A stretch of 64,000 nucleotides of DNA from Eutrigla gurnardus. Lineage: Eukaryota; Chordata; Actinopteri; Perciformes; Triglidae. The notes beneath the pieces are model-generated. The model was not told the origin of the DNA. It ran no database searches and saw only the letters and a program-made list of their open reading frames with translations. The translations under genes and the position numbers were made by a program. Shown piece after piece: positions 22,892-34,746 of this stretch; position 1 is the first letter of the stretch, and each line of letters opens with the position of its first letter. The stretch lies in the NCBI GenBank assembly GCA_963514095.1, contig OY741271.1:7095476-7159475 (forward strand). Direction: 5' to 3'.

Positions 22892-25800
22892 ATGTCGTCA
22901 GGCGCTCTTTTTCCAAGCTTAGTGAGTGGCTCTAGGGGAAGCTCCAGCAAGTACCTGGTGGAGTTTCGTGCCGGGAAAATGACCTTGAAAGGGAACACAG
23001 TGACACCGGACAAACGCAAGGGCACGGTGTACATCCAGCAATCCGACGACTCACTGATTCACTTCTGCTGGAAGGACAGGACGACTGTGAATGTGGATGA
23101 TGTGAGTAACATTAAACTATTAACTTTTGTTACTTTGATGTAACATTTTGTCAAAACTTGTTTTAATATTTGAGCACGTTTCTATGTATTTACTCTCAAC
23201 AAAAATATAAACACACGAAGAAAAACTTGTAGTTATTGTTATGTGACAAAACAGAGTAACTATCCAAAAATAACAAAAGTCCTGGAGTAATGGCAGGAAG
23301 AACACAATGGGGGTCGATGATCCAAGTTCACAAACTTCAACAACGTGGGTTCCTGACTGTCTGCGCTGAAATCCGCCTGTTGTGCAGACCAACAGTCTCA
23401 CCGCCAGTTCTGGTCGCTGGGCAGAACCGATCACGGAGGTGCTGGAGCCACATGTACCAGTCCTGAGCGGGCGTGGTAACACGTGGCCGGCGGGCATGTG
23501 CACGGTTCGCTGTCGTTCCAGTCTCTCTGAAACGAGTCCACAGGCGGCTGACAGTGGAATGATGCACATTCAGTTGTGTTGCCACAGCTGTAACGCTCAA
23601 CCCAGCACTCAGCATGCCAATGGCACGCTCCCTCGTGATTTGTGACATCTGTGGCATATTGACAAGTGACAAAAGTCCACATTTTGGTCTGTGTCTGTGT
23701 ACTGGTCACGTATATTGACCACCACTCTGCCATGCTCCATGACTCTCGTGAGTTGAAATACTCAATCTGAGATTGTAGTCAATAGGAGTGGCCAAGTGAC
23801 ACCGGACTACTGGGTTTGAGCAAAACAAATCATTCCATAAACAAATGCATCAAGAATCTGAGCAAATGTCATGACATTCTATTTTTGTTCACCATTTCAA
23901 GTTTGTGCGTTTATATTTTTGTTGAGTATAGCTTTTGAAACTATTGTTCGGACTCTAGCGGCATATACTTTAAGTGCCTGCCTAAGCTTTTATGGGGCCT
24001 AGTCCTAACCTTAACCCTGTTTGCTTACGCCTCAAGCTGGCACTGCTTTAAGCAATCAGTGATGCTAGTGGGAGTGCATTTGCCTGTGCTTTGTTAGTTA
24101 TGTGTTGATTTTAGGTCTGTGGCTAAGTAGAATTTTAAGACCAACAAGTTGACTCCATTAACAAATAAGATCCCACCTACGAAGCAAACAGATTGGTCAA
24201 CTAGAACTTGGATAGACCCTGTACTTAATGGTGCAGGCTTGCAGTAAACAACATTCTTTTCTGAGGGTTATATATGGAAATAATCAGCAAAGATTATGAC
24301 AGCTGGTGTGATGTGGTGTGCACATTTTGAAAAAAACTCAAGAGTAACAGATGTTGTTACAATCTTCATGTTATACATTCCACAAAAGGGCAGAGGCAGC
24401 AGACCTGTAATAAAAACAACTCTTGTTTGTTAATTTGCCCTTTTCTGTTACTTCTGCACTCTTCCACAGAACAAGCAACTTGACTGTCTTTTTTTCAGAG
24501 CTGCAGCATTGATTCTACTGCCTCGGTTTTACATTTCGGTATTTGGCAGATGATGATTTGTTATGGCAGAGCAACTTTAATGTTCCCACCTCTCTGTCTC
24601 TTGAATGTCTGATGTTGTGGCTTTCCTTTTCCAGGACCTGATCATCTTCCCAGATGACTGTGAATTCAAGAAGGTGAGCCAGTGCACTACTGGACGTGTC
24701 TTTGTGCTGAAGTTCAAGGCTGGATCCAAGAGACTGTTCTTCTGGATGCAGGTGAGAGGAAGATGCCCCTTATATTCTTTCTAAAGGGAGGAGAAATGGA
24801 GATGGCATGCATGACATCTGTATCCATTTGAGTGCAAGCCGATTTGAAGTTCATAGAGATGAAGTTCAGTGGTAAAATAAAGCAGGAGGCAGTAATTACA
24901 CTACATTATTTTTACACTCAGATGATGACAGGATGTGGATTTCTGTCCAGTATCATTTGTCATGCATTTGTTTATGGATCCATTGGATTCATGTCTTGTT
25001 TGAATTTGGTCACTTATGAAACAGAGATTTAAGCACAATTAATTCAATTTACGGTGAGTTTTTTGTGTCTTTTTGTTGTTTTACCTTTTTGTTGTTGTGA
25101 AACCAGCCTCGGAAGAACTCAGCCAGAACAAAGCCTATTCATTTGGTCTGTGGAGAGTTCAGTTATTAACTTCATGCCTGCTTGTCTCATCTCCAATAGG
25201 AGCCAAAGTCTGACAAGGATGATGAGTATTGTCGTAAGGTGAATGAGTACCTGAACAACCCTCCCATTCCTGGAGCAGCAGGAAGCGGAGGCGGCAGCGG
25301 CCATGAACTCTCTGCGCTTGGAGGAGAGGGAGGCCTGCAAAACCTGCTGGGGAATATGAGCCACAACCAGCTGATGCAGCTGATCGGACCGACAGGACTG
25401 GGAGGACTGGGTAAGCATAATGTATTTCTTATTTCTTAGAAATGTCTAAATCTTGACATTCACCACAGCAGAGACTTCTGCTAAGAGAAGGGACGTCTTA
25501 TTCAAGAAATAACCATAAACAATTTTAAAGTTTCAAGAAATTTGACTATATGTGGCCTGCTGTCTAAAAAGACCAAAGAAGGCAAAGACACATGCATTCC
25601 CAGTACTGCCTTTCTTGCCTATTTTTGCATTCTTTTAATAAAAACGTTATGTGAAGCTCACAGCTGCTTTATGTGTTTTCAATAAGAATCAGACATCAAT
25701 TTAGACCCTTTTTGATTTGTTTGTGTTTGTCTAAGGAGGTCTGGGAGCTCTAGCAGGACCAGGACTTGCCAACTTGCTGGGAAGTGGAGGAGCAGCTACC

Positions 25801-27212
25801 AGCAGCTCATCATCCAGGTAAGACGGAGCACAGACGTAGGTATGTGTAAAAATACAATAAATCCTCTTCCCTTACCTTCACCCTCTCCTTCTCAGCTCTC
25901 GTAGTCAGTCAGTAGCTGCCACTCCTTCATCAGGAGGAACCCCCAGACAGAGTTCCTCTCAGGCCTCCACCACCCCTGTGACTCCGGCCGCCTCCGCTGT
26001 CTCCCCCACTACTGTTGCTCCTTCCACACCAGGTACACAAAGTGCAGTACTGTTATTACGTGTAATTTCTCTAACAATTAAGAATCAACCTTTAAAATCA
26101 AGAGTTGAAAAGCGAGAGTATCACATCTCTTTCTCATTTGCAGCCTCAGCTCAGACCCCACTGGCTCCAGCCTCTGTTGGAAGCCCGTCCTCCCACCAGC
26201 CCATCCAGCTCAGTGACCTTCAGAGCATCCTTGCCACCATGAATGTCCCAGCAGCATCAGCTGCTCAGGGAGCAGCAGGTGATTGACTAGAATAAGCGAG
26301 AATAGAGTAAATCCAAGAGTATTCATTAAATGTGACTGACGGGGTTCCTCTGTTCTCCAGTGGACTTGGCAAGCGTTTGCACCCCGGAGATGATGGCTCC
26401 CATCCTGACCAATACTGAGGTCCAGCAGAGACTCCTGCCCTTCCTCCCCAGTGGAGAAAGTTTACTGCAGAGTGCTGAGGAGATTCAGAGCACGATCAAC
26501 TCGCCTCAGTTCCAACAGGTAACAGAAACACAAAGTGAAGTGGAGGAAAAGAATATCTTGTGGAGTAACAACTTCAAACCTCCGACCCTCTGTGGAGGAA
26601 CAGATTTATGAAAATGTTTGTCTTGAGAATCACAGACAATAACAATATCAAGGCTGTCTTTATTATGCACTAATGAGGACCTTGTATAATCTGATATATC
26701 ATCTCATCTGTACAACTGATTAGTTAAAAAACGTGTTCACAATCTCCTGAGTGATTCCACACACCTGATTTGAGATAATTAGGTGTAGGTAGAGCACAAG
26801 GAGAGTCTTATAAATTAGGCTTTAGGTATGTTTATTGCTGCAGCTTAACGTCAGTGCTGAATCAAGCCCAGTGTCTCTGCTTCCTCCCTCCTTCAGTCCA
26901 TGAGTATGTTCAGCAGTGCCTTGGCCTCTGGGCAGCTTGGTCCTCTCATGAGTCAGTTTGGTTTGCCGGCAGAAGCCGTGGACGCCGCCAACCGAGGAGG
27001 TGAGACCCACACAATATCAGATATACTTGGAAAAAATGTTCTGTTTTATAACCATATTTTCTTGAGTACTTATATTAGTACGTCAGTTATATTTATACAT
27101 GTATTTTGTCTTCCTGTCAGATGTGGAGGCGTTTGCCAAAGCCATGCAAGAAAGTAAAGGAGACTCCAAAGAGAAGAAGGAGGATGATGACAAGGACATG
27201 TGTCTGGATTAG
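22892..27212 (+). CDS. adrm1: proteasomal ubiquitin receptor ADRM1 (Rpn13), nine coding exons
   Basis: The coding exons are 22892-23101, 24635-24751, 25200-25410, 25736-25817, 25896-26032, 26144-26278, 26361-26518, 26897-26999 and 27121-27212. They total 1245 nt, giving 414 aa; human is 407. All introns are GT-AG and in phase. The N-terminal Pru domain (about residues 15-130) binds ubiquitin and the proteasome subunit Rpn2. It includes WKDRT and LIIFPDDCEFKK, with Phe75 equivalent to human Phe76 and a conserved Cys87 matching human Cys88. A Gly/Ser/Thr/Pro-rich linker follows. The C-terminal DEUBAD domain (about residues 262-390) binds and activates UCH37; it includes QPIQLSDLQSILATMNVP and SGQLGPLM. 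The acidic/basic tail ends KEDDDKDMCLD. The start is the first ATG after the acceptor and matches the family N terminus. Intron 1 carries a Tc1 remnant. The gene is head to head with dnajc5 and tail to tail with lama5. Confidence 0.96.
23193..23928 (-). mobile_element. deleted Tc1/mariner-type transposon in adrm1 intron 1
   Basis: The inverted ends read CTCAACAAAAATATAAAC at the left (from 23195) and its complement GTTTATATTTTTGTTGAG at the right, with TA nearby on both sides. The interior, on the minus strand, encodes only the N-terminal part of a Tc1-like transposase (23337-23672). That part has a helix-turn-helix region resembling AIGMLSAGLSVTAVA and LNVHHSTVSRLWTRF. The catalytic DDE part is absent and the reading frame breaks soon after. 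The element is about 740 bp, roughly half full length, so it cannot move on its own. Confidence 0.85.
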
Positions 27213-27593
27213 GGCTCACACTGCCAAGTGAAATCTGAGATTCCTTTTCCTTCTCTGTACCTTACTACTTCTTCCTTCTCCACCTCTCGTTTCATGTAGT
27301 CTTACACTTGTGTATACCAAAGGCAGCACTCTTCTCTTCACTCAGGACGAACAGCACAGTTTAGTAGAGCTGTTTAAGGCCAATTTTCACTGTCACTACT
27401 ACTTACTGTTTTATCAACAGCTGTTATTTCCTTTTATGCTGTAAGGAGTGCGTTTGTGAAAAGAGGGGGATGGGGTGGGGGAACTGAGCCTTAAGTTTGA
27501 TTAAGTTTTCCTTCTGTTTTCACAGTATTGACTGTCAGAGCCTGACTGAGCACTGATACTCTCAGGCGTTTTTATTGTGATTCACTCAATAAA
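27213..27593 (+). terminator. adrm1: adrm1 3' UTR with poly(A) signal
   Basis: The stop codon TAG is at 27210-27212. A canonical AATAAA lies at 27588-27593 within CAATAAAAAAAAT, about 375 nt downstream. No nearer signal was seen. Confidence 0.75.
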
Positions 27594-29382
27594 AAAAATC
27601 CTATTAGCAAACAAAAAGAACTTCCTTCAAGGCGTATCTTTTGCAGATGGAGGAACAAACACTTAAGACGTTAGTTTGTATTTTAAAAACACTTTATTTA
27701 AAAATACATTTACAACACATGGGGGGCTGGGAGTGAGGGGAGGAACAGCTTATTCTTTCTGTGATATATATTTTTTAAAAAGTGGTTATATTACATACAA
27801 GCTTCACACACACTCATGTTTGGTACATGTTTACATTTATGACAGAATAGAGATGGGAAACGCTGCCTGAACCTGGAAACAAGCTGACAGATGGGATGCT
27901 TAGGTTTGTTTTCTCGTTTCATATAGGAGTTGATCCCTTGGTGACGATTTACAAGGAAAATACTGTGACAATATAGTACTATATTCATAAAATTTGGGTT
28001 TAATTACCTCGATTGATTGACTTTGACTAACGCATAAATTAGAGCTCTCAGACAAAACAAATACTCTAACATTGACCTGAATGCAGCATAATCAAGGTTG
28101 ATGGAACCGTTCTAGATTATGTGTGAGGATGAGGAGAAAGTAGACTTAATGATGGTTGCTTTTTAGTAGTGGAGAAGAAGTTTAGACTAGGACGGGAGTT
28201 TTCAAAGGCTGACAGTAGTCCTAAGACAAGGATTGGTATACTTGCTTAGTTTCACACAATTACAGGATACTGTTGGTTATTTTATTTGATCCTGTAGACA
28301 CTCAACAGTTGAGTCACGGTAGCCTAATGTTGCTGTTTGACACAACTTCAGGCTACACCAAACAAAAAAAAGTCCTAAGACATGTATTGCTGGGTTAACC
28401 AGTACAATGCCCCAAACGTCTTCATCTCTGAACTTTCTTTTTAACCAGATCACACACAAACGAAGAGCAATTACATTTAAACCTCTCTTTAAACATCAGT
28501 GTAGTTTTTGCTCTGAAACTGAAGTTACAGTTGAATTTATTGTACCAAAATGTTTGTTCGGTTTAACTTTTCTTTTTGAGATGGATTAAGCAATATAATC
28601 AAGACACCAGTTCAACAAAGACAGTGTTAAGGAGCTGAAATGCCTGTTGTTCCAAGATTGGACGAACCTCTGAAAACCTCTGAACTAGCATCATATAGAA
28701 ATATTCAAAGTGACTCAAATACGTACTCAAGTAAAGTACTCGTGTTAATGTGTTTAGTTACATTAAACCACTGGTAAATACTCTTATACCTTTTTTGGTG
28801 TTAAATAATAATGTGTTCATCTTTGCGTCACTGAGACTTAATTAAGTCTGATATTCCCAGAAGTCCAGTCACAGGTAACATTGCCCATCCGCACTGCCTG
28901 AGGGTGTTAATACATCAGTGTTCAGTGTACCGACTCACTAGGTATTCTTAACATTCTCTGCTAGAGATGCACCATACAAAGCTGGACATATCATTAACTT
29001 GAATATATAAAATGCAAATTCAGGAATATTTGTTTTGATGATGGACAGCACTTATGTTTCACAATTTGTTTCCAAAAGCAAGAAAAATCTAGCTGCATTT
29101 ATTTACAATATACTACACAATCTATTGCTGATTTGAGGGTTTATTTGATGTCTTGTAGCGGTCAGTCTAGTATCAGTGCATCTCTATGTGTCAGTTGTTA
29201 TAGCACCCTGTAGCACAAAAACAATCCAATATTGCAACGACAAACTGTAAAATATAAAATATACATTTTTCTGAAAATAGAAAATAAATATTAATATATA
29301 TTTTAAATTAGCTACAGTAACATGACACCCACCACCAGTAATTTGTACTCTGGGAATGTGAAGGTAAGACTGTGTTGGGTTT
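27594..29382. other. tail-to-tail intergenic region adrm1 / lama5
   Basis: No coding exon is visible. The right part must be the lama5 3' UTR on the minus strand. Minus-strand AATAAA hexamers (TTTATT on the plus strand) occur at 29140-29145 and 29098-29103, so the UTR could be about 240-290 nt. A short AAGTA-type repeat fragment is at about 28705-28760. Confidence 0.5.
29098..29382 (-). terminator. lama5: lama5 3' UTR with candidate poly(A) signals
   Basis: After the stop at 29383-29385, minus-strand AATAAA hexamers occur at 29140-29145 and 29098-29103. Which one is used, if either, cannot be told. Confidence 0.4.
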
Positions 29383-30319
29383 TTACACATGTGGGCAGCC
29401 CAGCGTTCCCACACCTCCGTGCACAGCGAGGGGTTTGGACAACATGGCAGGTCTGTGGTTGATGGTCGCCTGGCGGATGCAGCCGTGGAAGGCCGGCAAC
29501 CCTGCAGGTAGACCAGGAACTGTGACGCCATCTGGTGGACAGAGACAAGCAACATGTTAAACTAGCATTACCGCCCGGCGGTTGTATGCCTCCGCCAACC
29601 CGTCACGTTGTAGTTTACATCCACGTCCGTGCAAAATGTCACCCCTTCATCATTTTATCCTATTAGATAGTTAAATCATAATTAGCATACATTCTTCTGT
29701 GTTGTGAGGTTACACTGTCCTTTGACCAACAAATTCTATTCAGTACATATGTGACTGCAACTGGATGTTGTCCAAGGTGTTTTCTGAAATAGAGCCATCA
29801 CGAGAATGGGACCGATGTGAGGTCACAGTGACCTTTGACCACCTAAATCTAATCAGTTGATCTTGAGTCCAGATGTACATTTGCCATATTTGAAGAAATT
29901 CCTTCCAGGCGTCCCTGAGATATCCCGTTCACAAGAATAGACCGGATAAACGTACAGATGGACAGAAAACACCCCACACTCCTGCTAACAACCATGCAGC
30001 TCCAACTCATCAACCCCAACCAGCCAATCAGAACATCCACTTGTGTCAACGGAAACGGAAACTGCATGAATGAAAAGTACAGCTGCTCCTTTAAAGTATT
30101 TTTAGGGCACGCCTCATGTCAGGGCAGCTTGTGTGTGTGTGTCTTGGTAAACAGACACACGTCCACTCTGAGTCTGTACAGCAGAAAGGGGGACTTGAGA
30201 CCAGGGCTCGAGTTCTGATTTCATCTAAAAAATAAAAAAAAACACTGTAGATGTGTAAGTAAATATAGGCTATAATGAAATTGGTGCGACTTTAGTGACG
30301 GCTACGTTAGGCTACATGT

Positions 30320-30410
<91 letters not shown>

Positions 30411-32947
30411 TATGCATACAAACAGATCTTTTTATTTTTTTGTTGAAAAGCTTTCAAATTGATAGTTTGCACCTATAGTGGCACGCTGCATTCACAATGC
30501 TTTACTACACGTTTAGGCTCCTCTTATTACTTGTCGTGTCAAGCTCTTTATCTTAAACGTCAATATGACTCCATGAAGTAGAAGGGAAAATAGCTTTATT
30601 TGTAATTAAAATATTATGCTGCTGTATTTTCAGAGACCCCCACAGATATCTGAGTTAACTGCGTTCATGGGAGCCGGTCCTCACTCGATGGGAGCTCAGC
30701 TCCCACCCGCTCCACCTAACTCCAAAAGTACTTTTTGAACATACAAAATAATGAAAGAGGACCAGGAGAAAGTGCAAAAAGAATGGTGAATGTGTGTACT
30801 CACCAGGTACCCCTCCAAGGTAAACGGTATCTTTGGCCCCTGCAGAGCGGCTCTGTTTGGGGCCAACGCTGTGCTCGCTGGCTGCATCGACGTGGAGCTG
30901 CAGGACATTGTTCTTCTTCACCACTGGAGACGCACAGACCGTCATCATTAGCTGAGTTTGACAACAGGACAACAATGCAGTGGCGAATAACTCGTTGCGG
31001 TAAACCCACCTGTGATTGTGTGCCAGCGTCCATTACATAGAGGTTCCTCAGGGGTTAGGGAGGTGGAGAACTCACCCTTGCCGCTGTTTAATGAAACAGT
31101 CACCTACACACGTACACAACGCAGTTCAATTATTAGTATTCTCTTTGATCGTAATTCTTTTACAAGGACAAAAATAGTCTCCAGTTGGTGTTGAAACCCT
31201 CATTGGTGTCATCTCACCTTTCCCATGCTGAGGACCACACTCAGGCGTTGGTCTGCTGATGTTCCAGCATGCAACAGTAGCCCAGAATCCGAGACAGGCC
31301 GAACCGCCAATTGGATTTCCAGATCTCGACCCAGAACTAAGGACTCATCTGCAGGAAGAGAGCACCTTCAGTCAGGAAGACTCAAACAAGGAGATGGATA
31401 GTGACTGATGACTGAAGAAGAGTGAAGATAAGGACCTATTGCGATGTGTCCTCCCTGGCCAGAGAAATATGCTCCGGGCTGTAGAGGGCTCTGGAAGCAG
31501 GGCACCGTCCCCTGGCTGTGAGTGGGGCTTCCTGCGGGGGCTTCCTCCAGCGTCAGGCCCCTAACACAACCGACGAAGCCACCAGAGCCCGGAGCCTGAG
31601 GTTTAGAAGAAAACACATGAAGAATAGATGTGTGATGAAGGTGCTTTTCTGTCTCACATTCATTACTAATCACTTCAGGAAATGTCAGCTTTTTACAACC
31701 TGTGTTTTATTTGTATTTATCAGCGTTAAGAATAAGAAGTAGTGGGACTATTTTACCGCCAGTGAGGGGGGGACTCCTCCGACATATAAAGGCCCGGCGA
31801 GACGAGTCTTGTCTCCTCCTGGGATTTTCTTAGACTGAGCGCTGATGCCGTCCACCAGCAGACTGATCTTCTCTCCTTCACGCTTTATAAACACCTGAAG
31901 TGACAAATACAGAGACAGAGTGTGTGAGATATTCAGGCGGATCAGACACAGTTGTTATACAACCCTGGCAGTGACAGAGTGAGTATCCATACTATTCCAC
32001 AATTCAATGGCATATAAATGTAAAATGATGAGACGTTCCGTTCCTCAGCAGAGCCAGACCCTGGCGTGCGACCTCACCGTGTGCCACTGGTCGTCGTCGT
32101 ACTTCTTGCGGCTGCGCAGGCTGACCTTCTTCTTTCCTCCGTCCAACAAAAGCAGCAGGTGTCCATCTGACACGCTGAGTGACATCACGGCGGCGCCGCG
32201 CTGCCTGCCGGCTGTGTACAGCACCACACCGTGAGAGGAGTTGATCCTCACTGCCATTGAGATGTGAGGTCTGCAAAGAGAGAGGGAGAGGTCATTAAAC
32301 ATTAAAGCTAAATTAATTTGATTAATTAATAAAAAATAAAAAGAAGTTGAAATGTCATTGCTTGTGTCAAACAGCTCTGTATTTACTCTTTAGCTGATTC
32401 ACTTTTTTTTACGTAACTTATGAATAACTATTCACAATTCATGGCAGATATGATTGTGTACATTGTCATGACAACCAAACAAATAGGTGTTGAGATATTA
32501 CAGTGTGGTCATTATGGCAGAGGAGGTCGTTCAGGGATCGTAATGGTTCGATCCCCCTCTCTCCAGGTGTGTTGGCAAGACACTCAACCCCAATACTGGT
32601 ACATTGGTGGACTGCTTTACTGGTATATAGATACTGGTGTGTGAGTGTGTGTGACTGAGCATTTAGATTCAATCCCGATGAGCAGGTATCATCAGTGGTC
32701 AATGTAGTTTGCAGCACTTTGAGTGGCCGAAGGCAAGTATGGCTCTATAGAAAAAATTTCCAAAACTTAATCCTGCGTGTTAGAACACTCACATTGAGCT
32801 GAGGGAGCTGGGCAGAGCGTCGTATCTCTGGTAGCTGTGTGTGGAGCCGCTGAAGTGCGTTGCTCCGGCCTCCCGGCCCGACGGCTCCCCCTGGCAGGAC
32901 TCCCTGGTGTTACGGCTGCGAGACCCGGACGGCTTCTTCTGCTTTCC
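29383..32947 (-). CDS. lama5: lama5 LG4-LG5 domains and stop codon
   Basis: The exons are 32793-32947, 32078-32270, 31757-31894, 31436-31595, 31218-31348, 31010-31103, 30804-30923 and 29383-29531. LG4 includes ISMAVRINSSHGVVLYTAG, DDDQWHTVFIKREGEKISLL and LYVGGVPPSLA with FVGCVRGLTLEEA. LG5 starts near FSGQGGHIAIDESLVLGRD and includes LLLHAGTSADQRLSVVLSMG, GEFSTSLTPEEPLCNGRWH and DTVYLGGVPDGVTVPGL. It ends TLGCPHV-stop. LG4-5 bind dystroglycan and heparin in this family. The donor of 31436-31595 (GTCCTT) is weak, but no other keeps the frame. Confidence 0.93.
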
Positions 32948-34694
32948 CTGAGAGATAGAAGGTGAGTTTTACATTTATTGTAGGTTTATTACTGGGCATT
33001 ACTGAGGTGTATTTATTGGAAATGCAGAATTTGCTCTGTGTGTATGTGTGTGTGTGTGTGTGTGTGTATGTGTGTGTGTACCTTGGGTTTGCTGCCGTGT
33101 TTGGACTTGGCTGCAACAATCTGCTGAGCTTTTTTGGCAGCGGGACAGTCGAGAGGAACGTTGATGTTTTCTTTCACTTTCAGCAGGTTCAAAACCATCT
33201 GTGAACTTGATTCCCTGAGGACGAGAGACACATTAGAGACACATTAGAGACACATTAGAGACACATTAGAGACATTTTAGAGACATATTAGAGACACATT
33301 AGAGACATATTAGAGACACATTAGAGACATATTAGAGACACATTAGAGACACATTAGAGACATATTAGAGACACATAAGAGACATATTAGAGACATATTA
33401 GAGACACATTAGAGACACATTAGAGACATATTATAGACACATTAGAGACACATTAGAGACACATTAGAGACACATAAGAGACATATTAGAGGAAGCTGAA
33501 TTACATTTATCATGTAGCATGAACACAATTACAAAAAGAAGAACAATGGATCAAATATATCTTATTAAAACTAAAATTCCAAACACATATTTAAATGAAG
33601 CACAATTATAGCACTGGATTGTAATAGCATTACTTTAGTTGCAGAGTTGAGAACAGGAATCCTTCCTCAGGCCAATGAAGATTTAAAAGCACTCAAGAAC
33701 AGCAGGTTGTGTGAATTATGCAAAGAAGGAGAAGCTGAGTATAAATCTCCAGGATTGTCCTTAATATGATGAGTCAAGGCTATCTATATGAAATGAAATG
33801 TCTTTTTTCCGATGCTCTCATGATGACAGATTATAATGGTCATGTTTTATTATTAATGCAATGTATGTTTCTACTCTGGATTCTGCTCTCTTTTTCTAAA
33901 TAATGGTGTCTTGTAAGCCTGTTTGGACTGGGCATATTGTTCATGCATGACACAATAATATACAAACATAAAAGAAATAATTAATATCAGTACATCAATT
34001 CTCCCTCTATACAAATGTGTGTCGTTGTTAGACCACCAGACAAAATGACTGGATACGTAAAAAAAGAGAATCATACTCACTGTGCCTTTAACACATACAT
34101 ATATACTGTATTAGGATGTGTATTAATATTTTAAACGTTGCCATGAAAACGATTGTAAACATGTCATTTTTGGAGGGATTAAACTGGAGTTGGAAGCACA
34201 TGATTTGATCCTGATGACATGAAGGTTTTTGACTGAGCGATCTCGCTCCTCTGGTCCTCTCTTCTCACCTCCTGATGAAAACATTGCTGATACATCCAGT
34301 GAGATTGGTGAGGCCTTGGTTGGGCATTCCTCCCAGGAAGGTGCTTCCCTGTGTGGCCGCCAAACCACGCCCCCTGCTGTCCAGCCGGACGGCCTCCTTA
34401 GCGTTCTCCTTCACGTCGTCCATGTACAGACGCATCCTGGAGGAGGGGGAGCAACAGTGAGACAGGCAACACTGGTTCTTATTCATATACTAAACTCTGT
34501 GGGACAAAAACACGGCCGAGGGCTTTATGTGCATTTCTACAGAACAGCGTCGTCATCCTACCCGTTGACGTTGTTGTAGAGAGCGATGTAGTGGCTGTTG
34601 TCATCGTTGTAAGTGTTCCCTGTTCTAATCTCACTGTTGCCAGCTCTCACCACGACATGGCCCTCGTTCAAAAACACCTGACACACTCCGTCCT

Positions 34695-34746
<52 letters not shown>

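Noticed and set aside
22811..23143. Extended adrm1 first exon open on both sides (110 codons)
   Set aside because: The upstream part is intron before a clear TTTTCCTCCAG acceptor, and the downstream part follows a GTGAGT donor; the family start is at 22892.
29184..29555. 123-codon minus-strand frame at the lama5 3' end
   Set aside because: Out of frame with LG5; the true last exon is 29383-29531, ending TLGCPHV-stop.
33224..33490. Possible CRISPR-like array
   Set aside because: Units are 11 bp, contiguous and without spacers, inside an intron of a vertebrate gene; it is a minisatellite.
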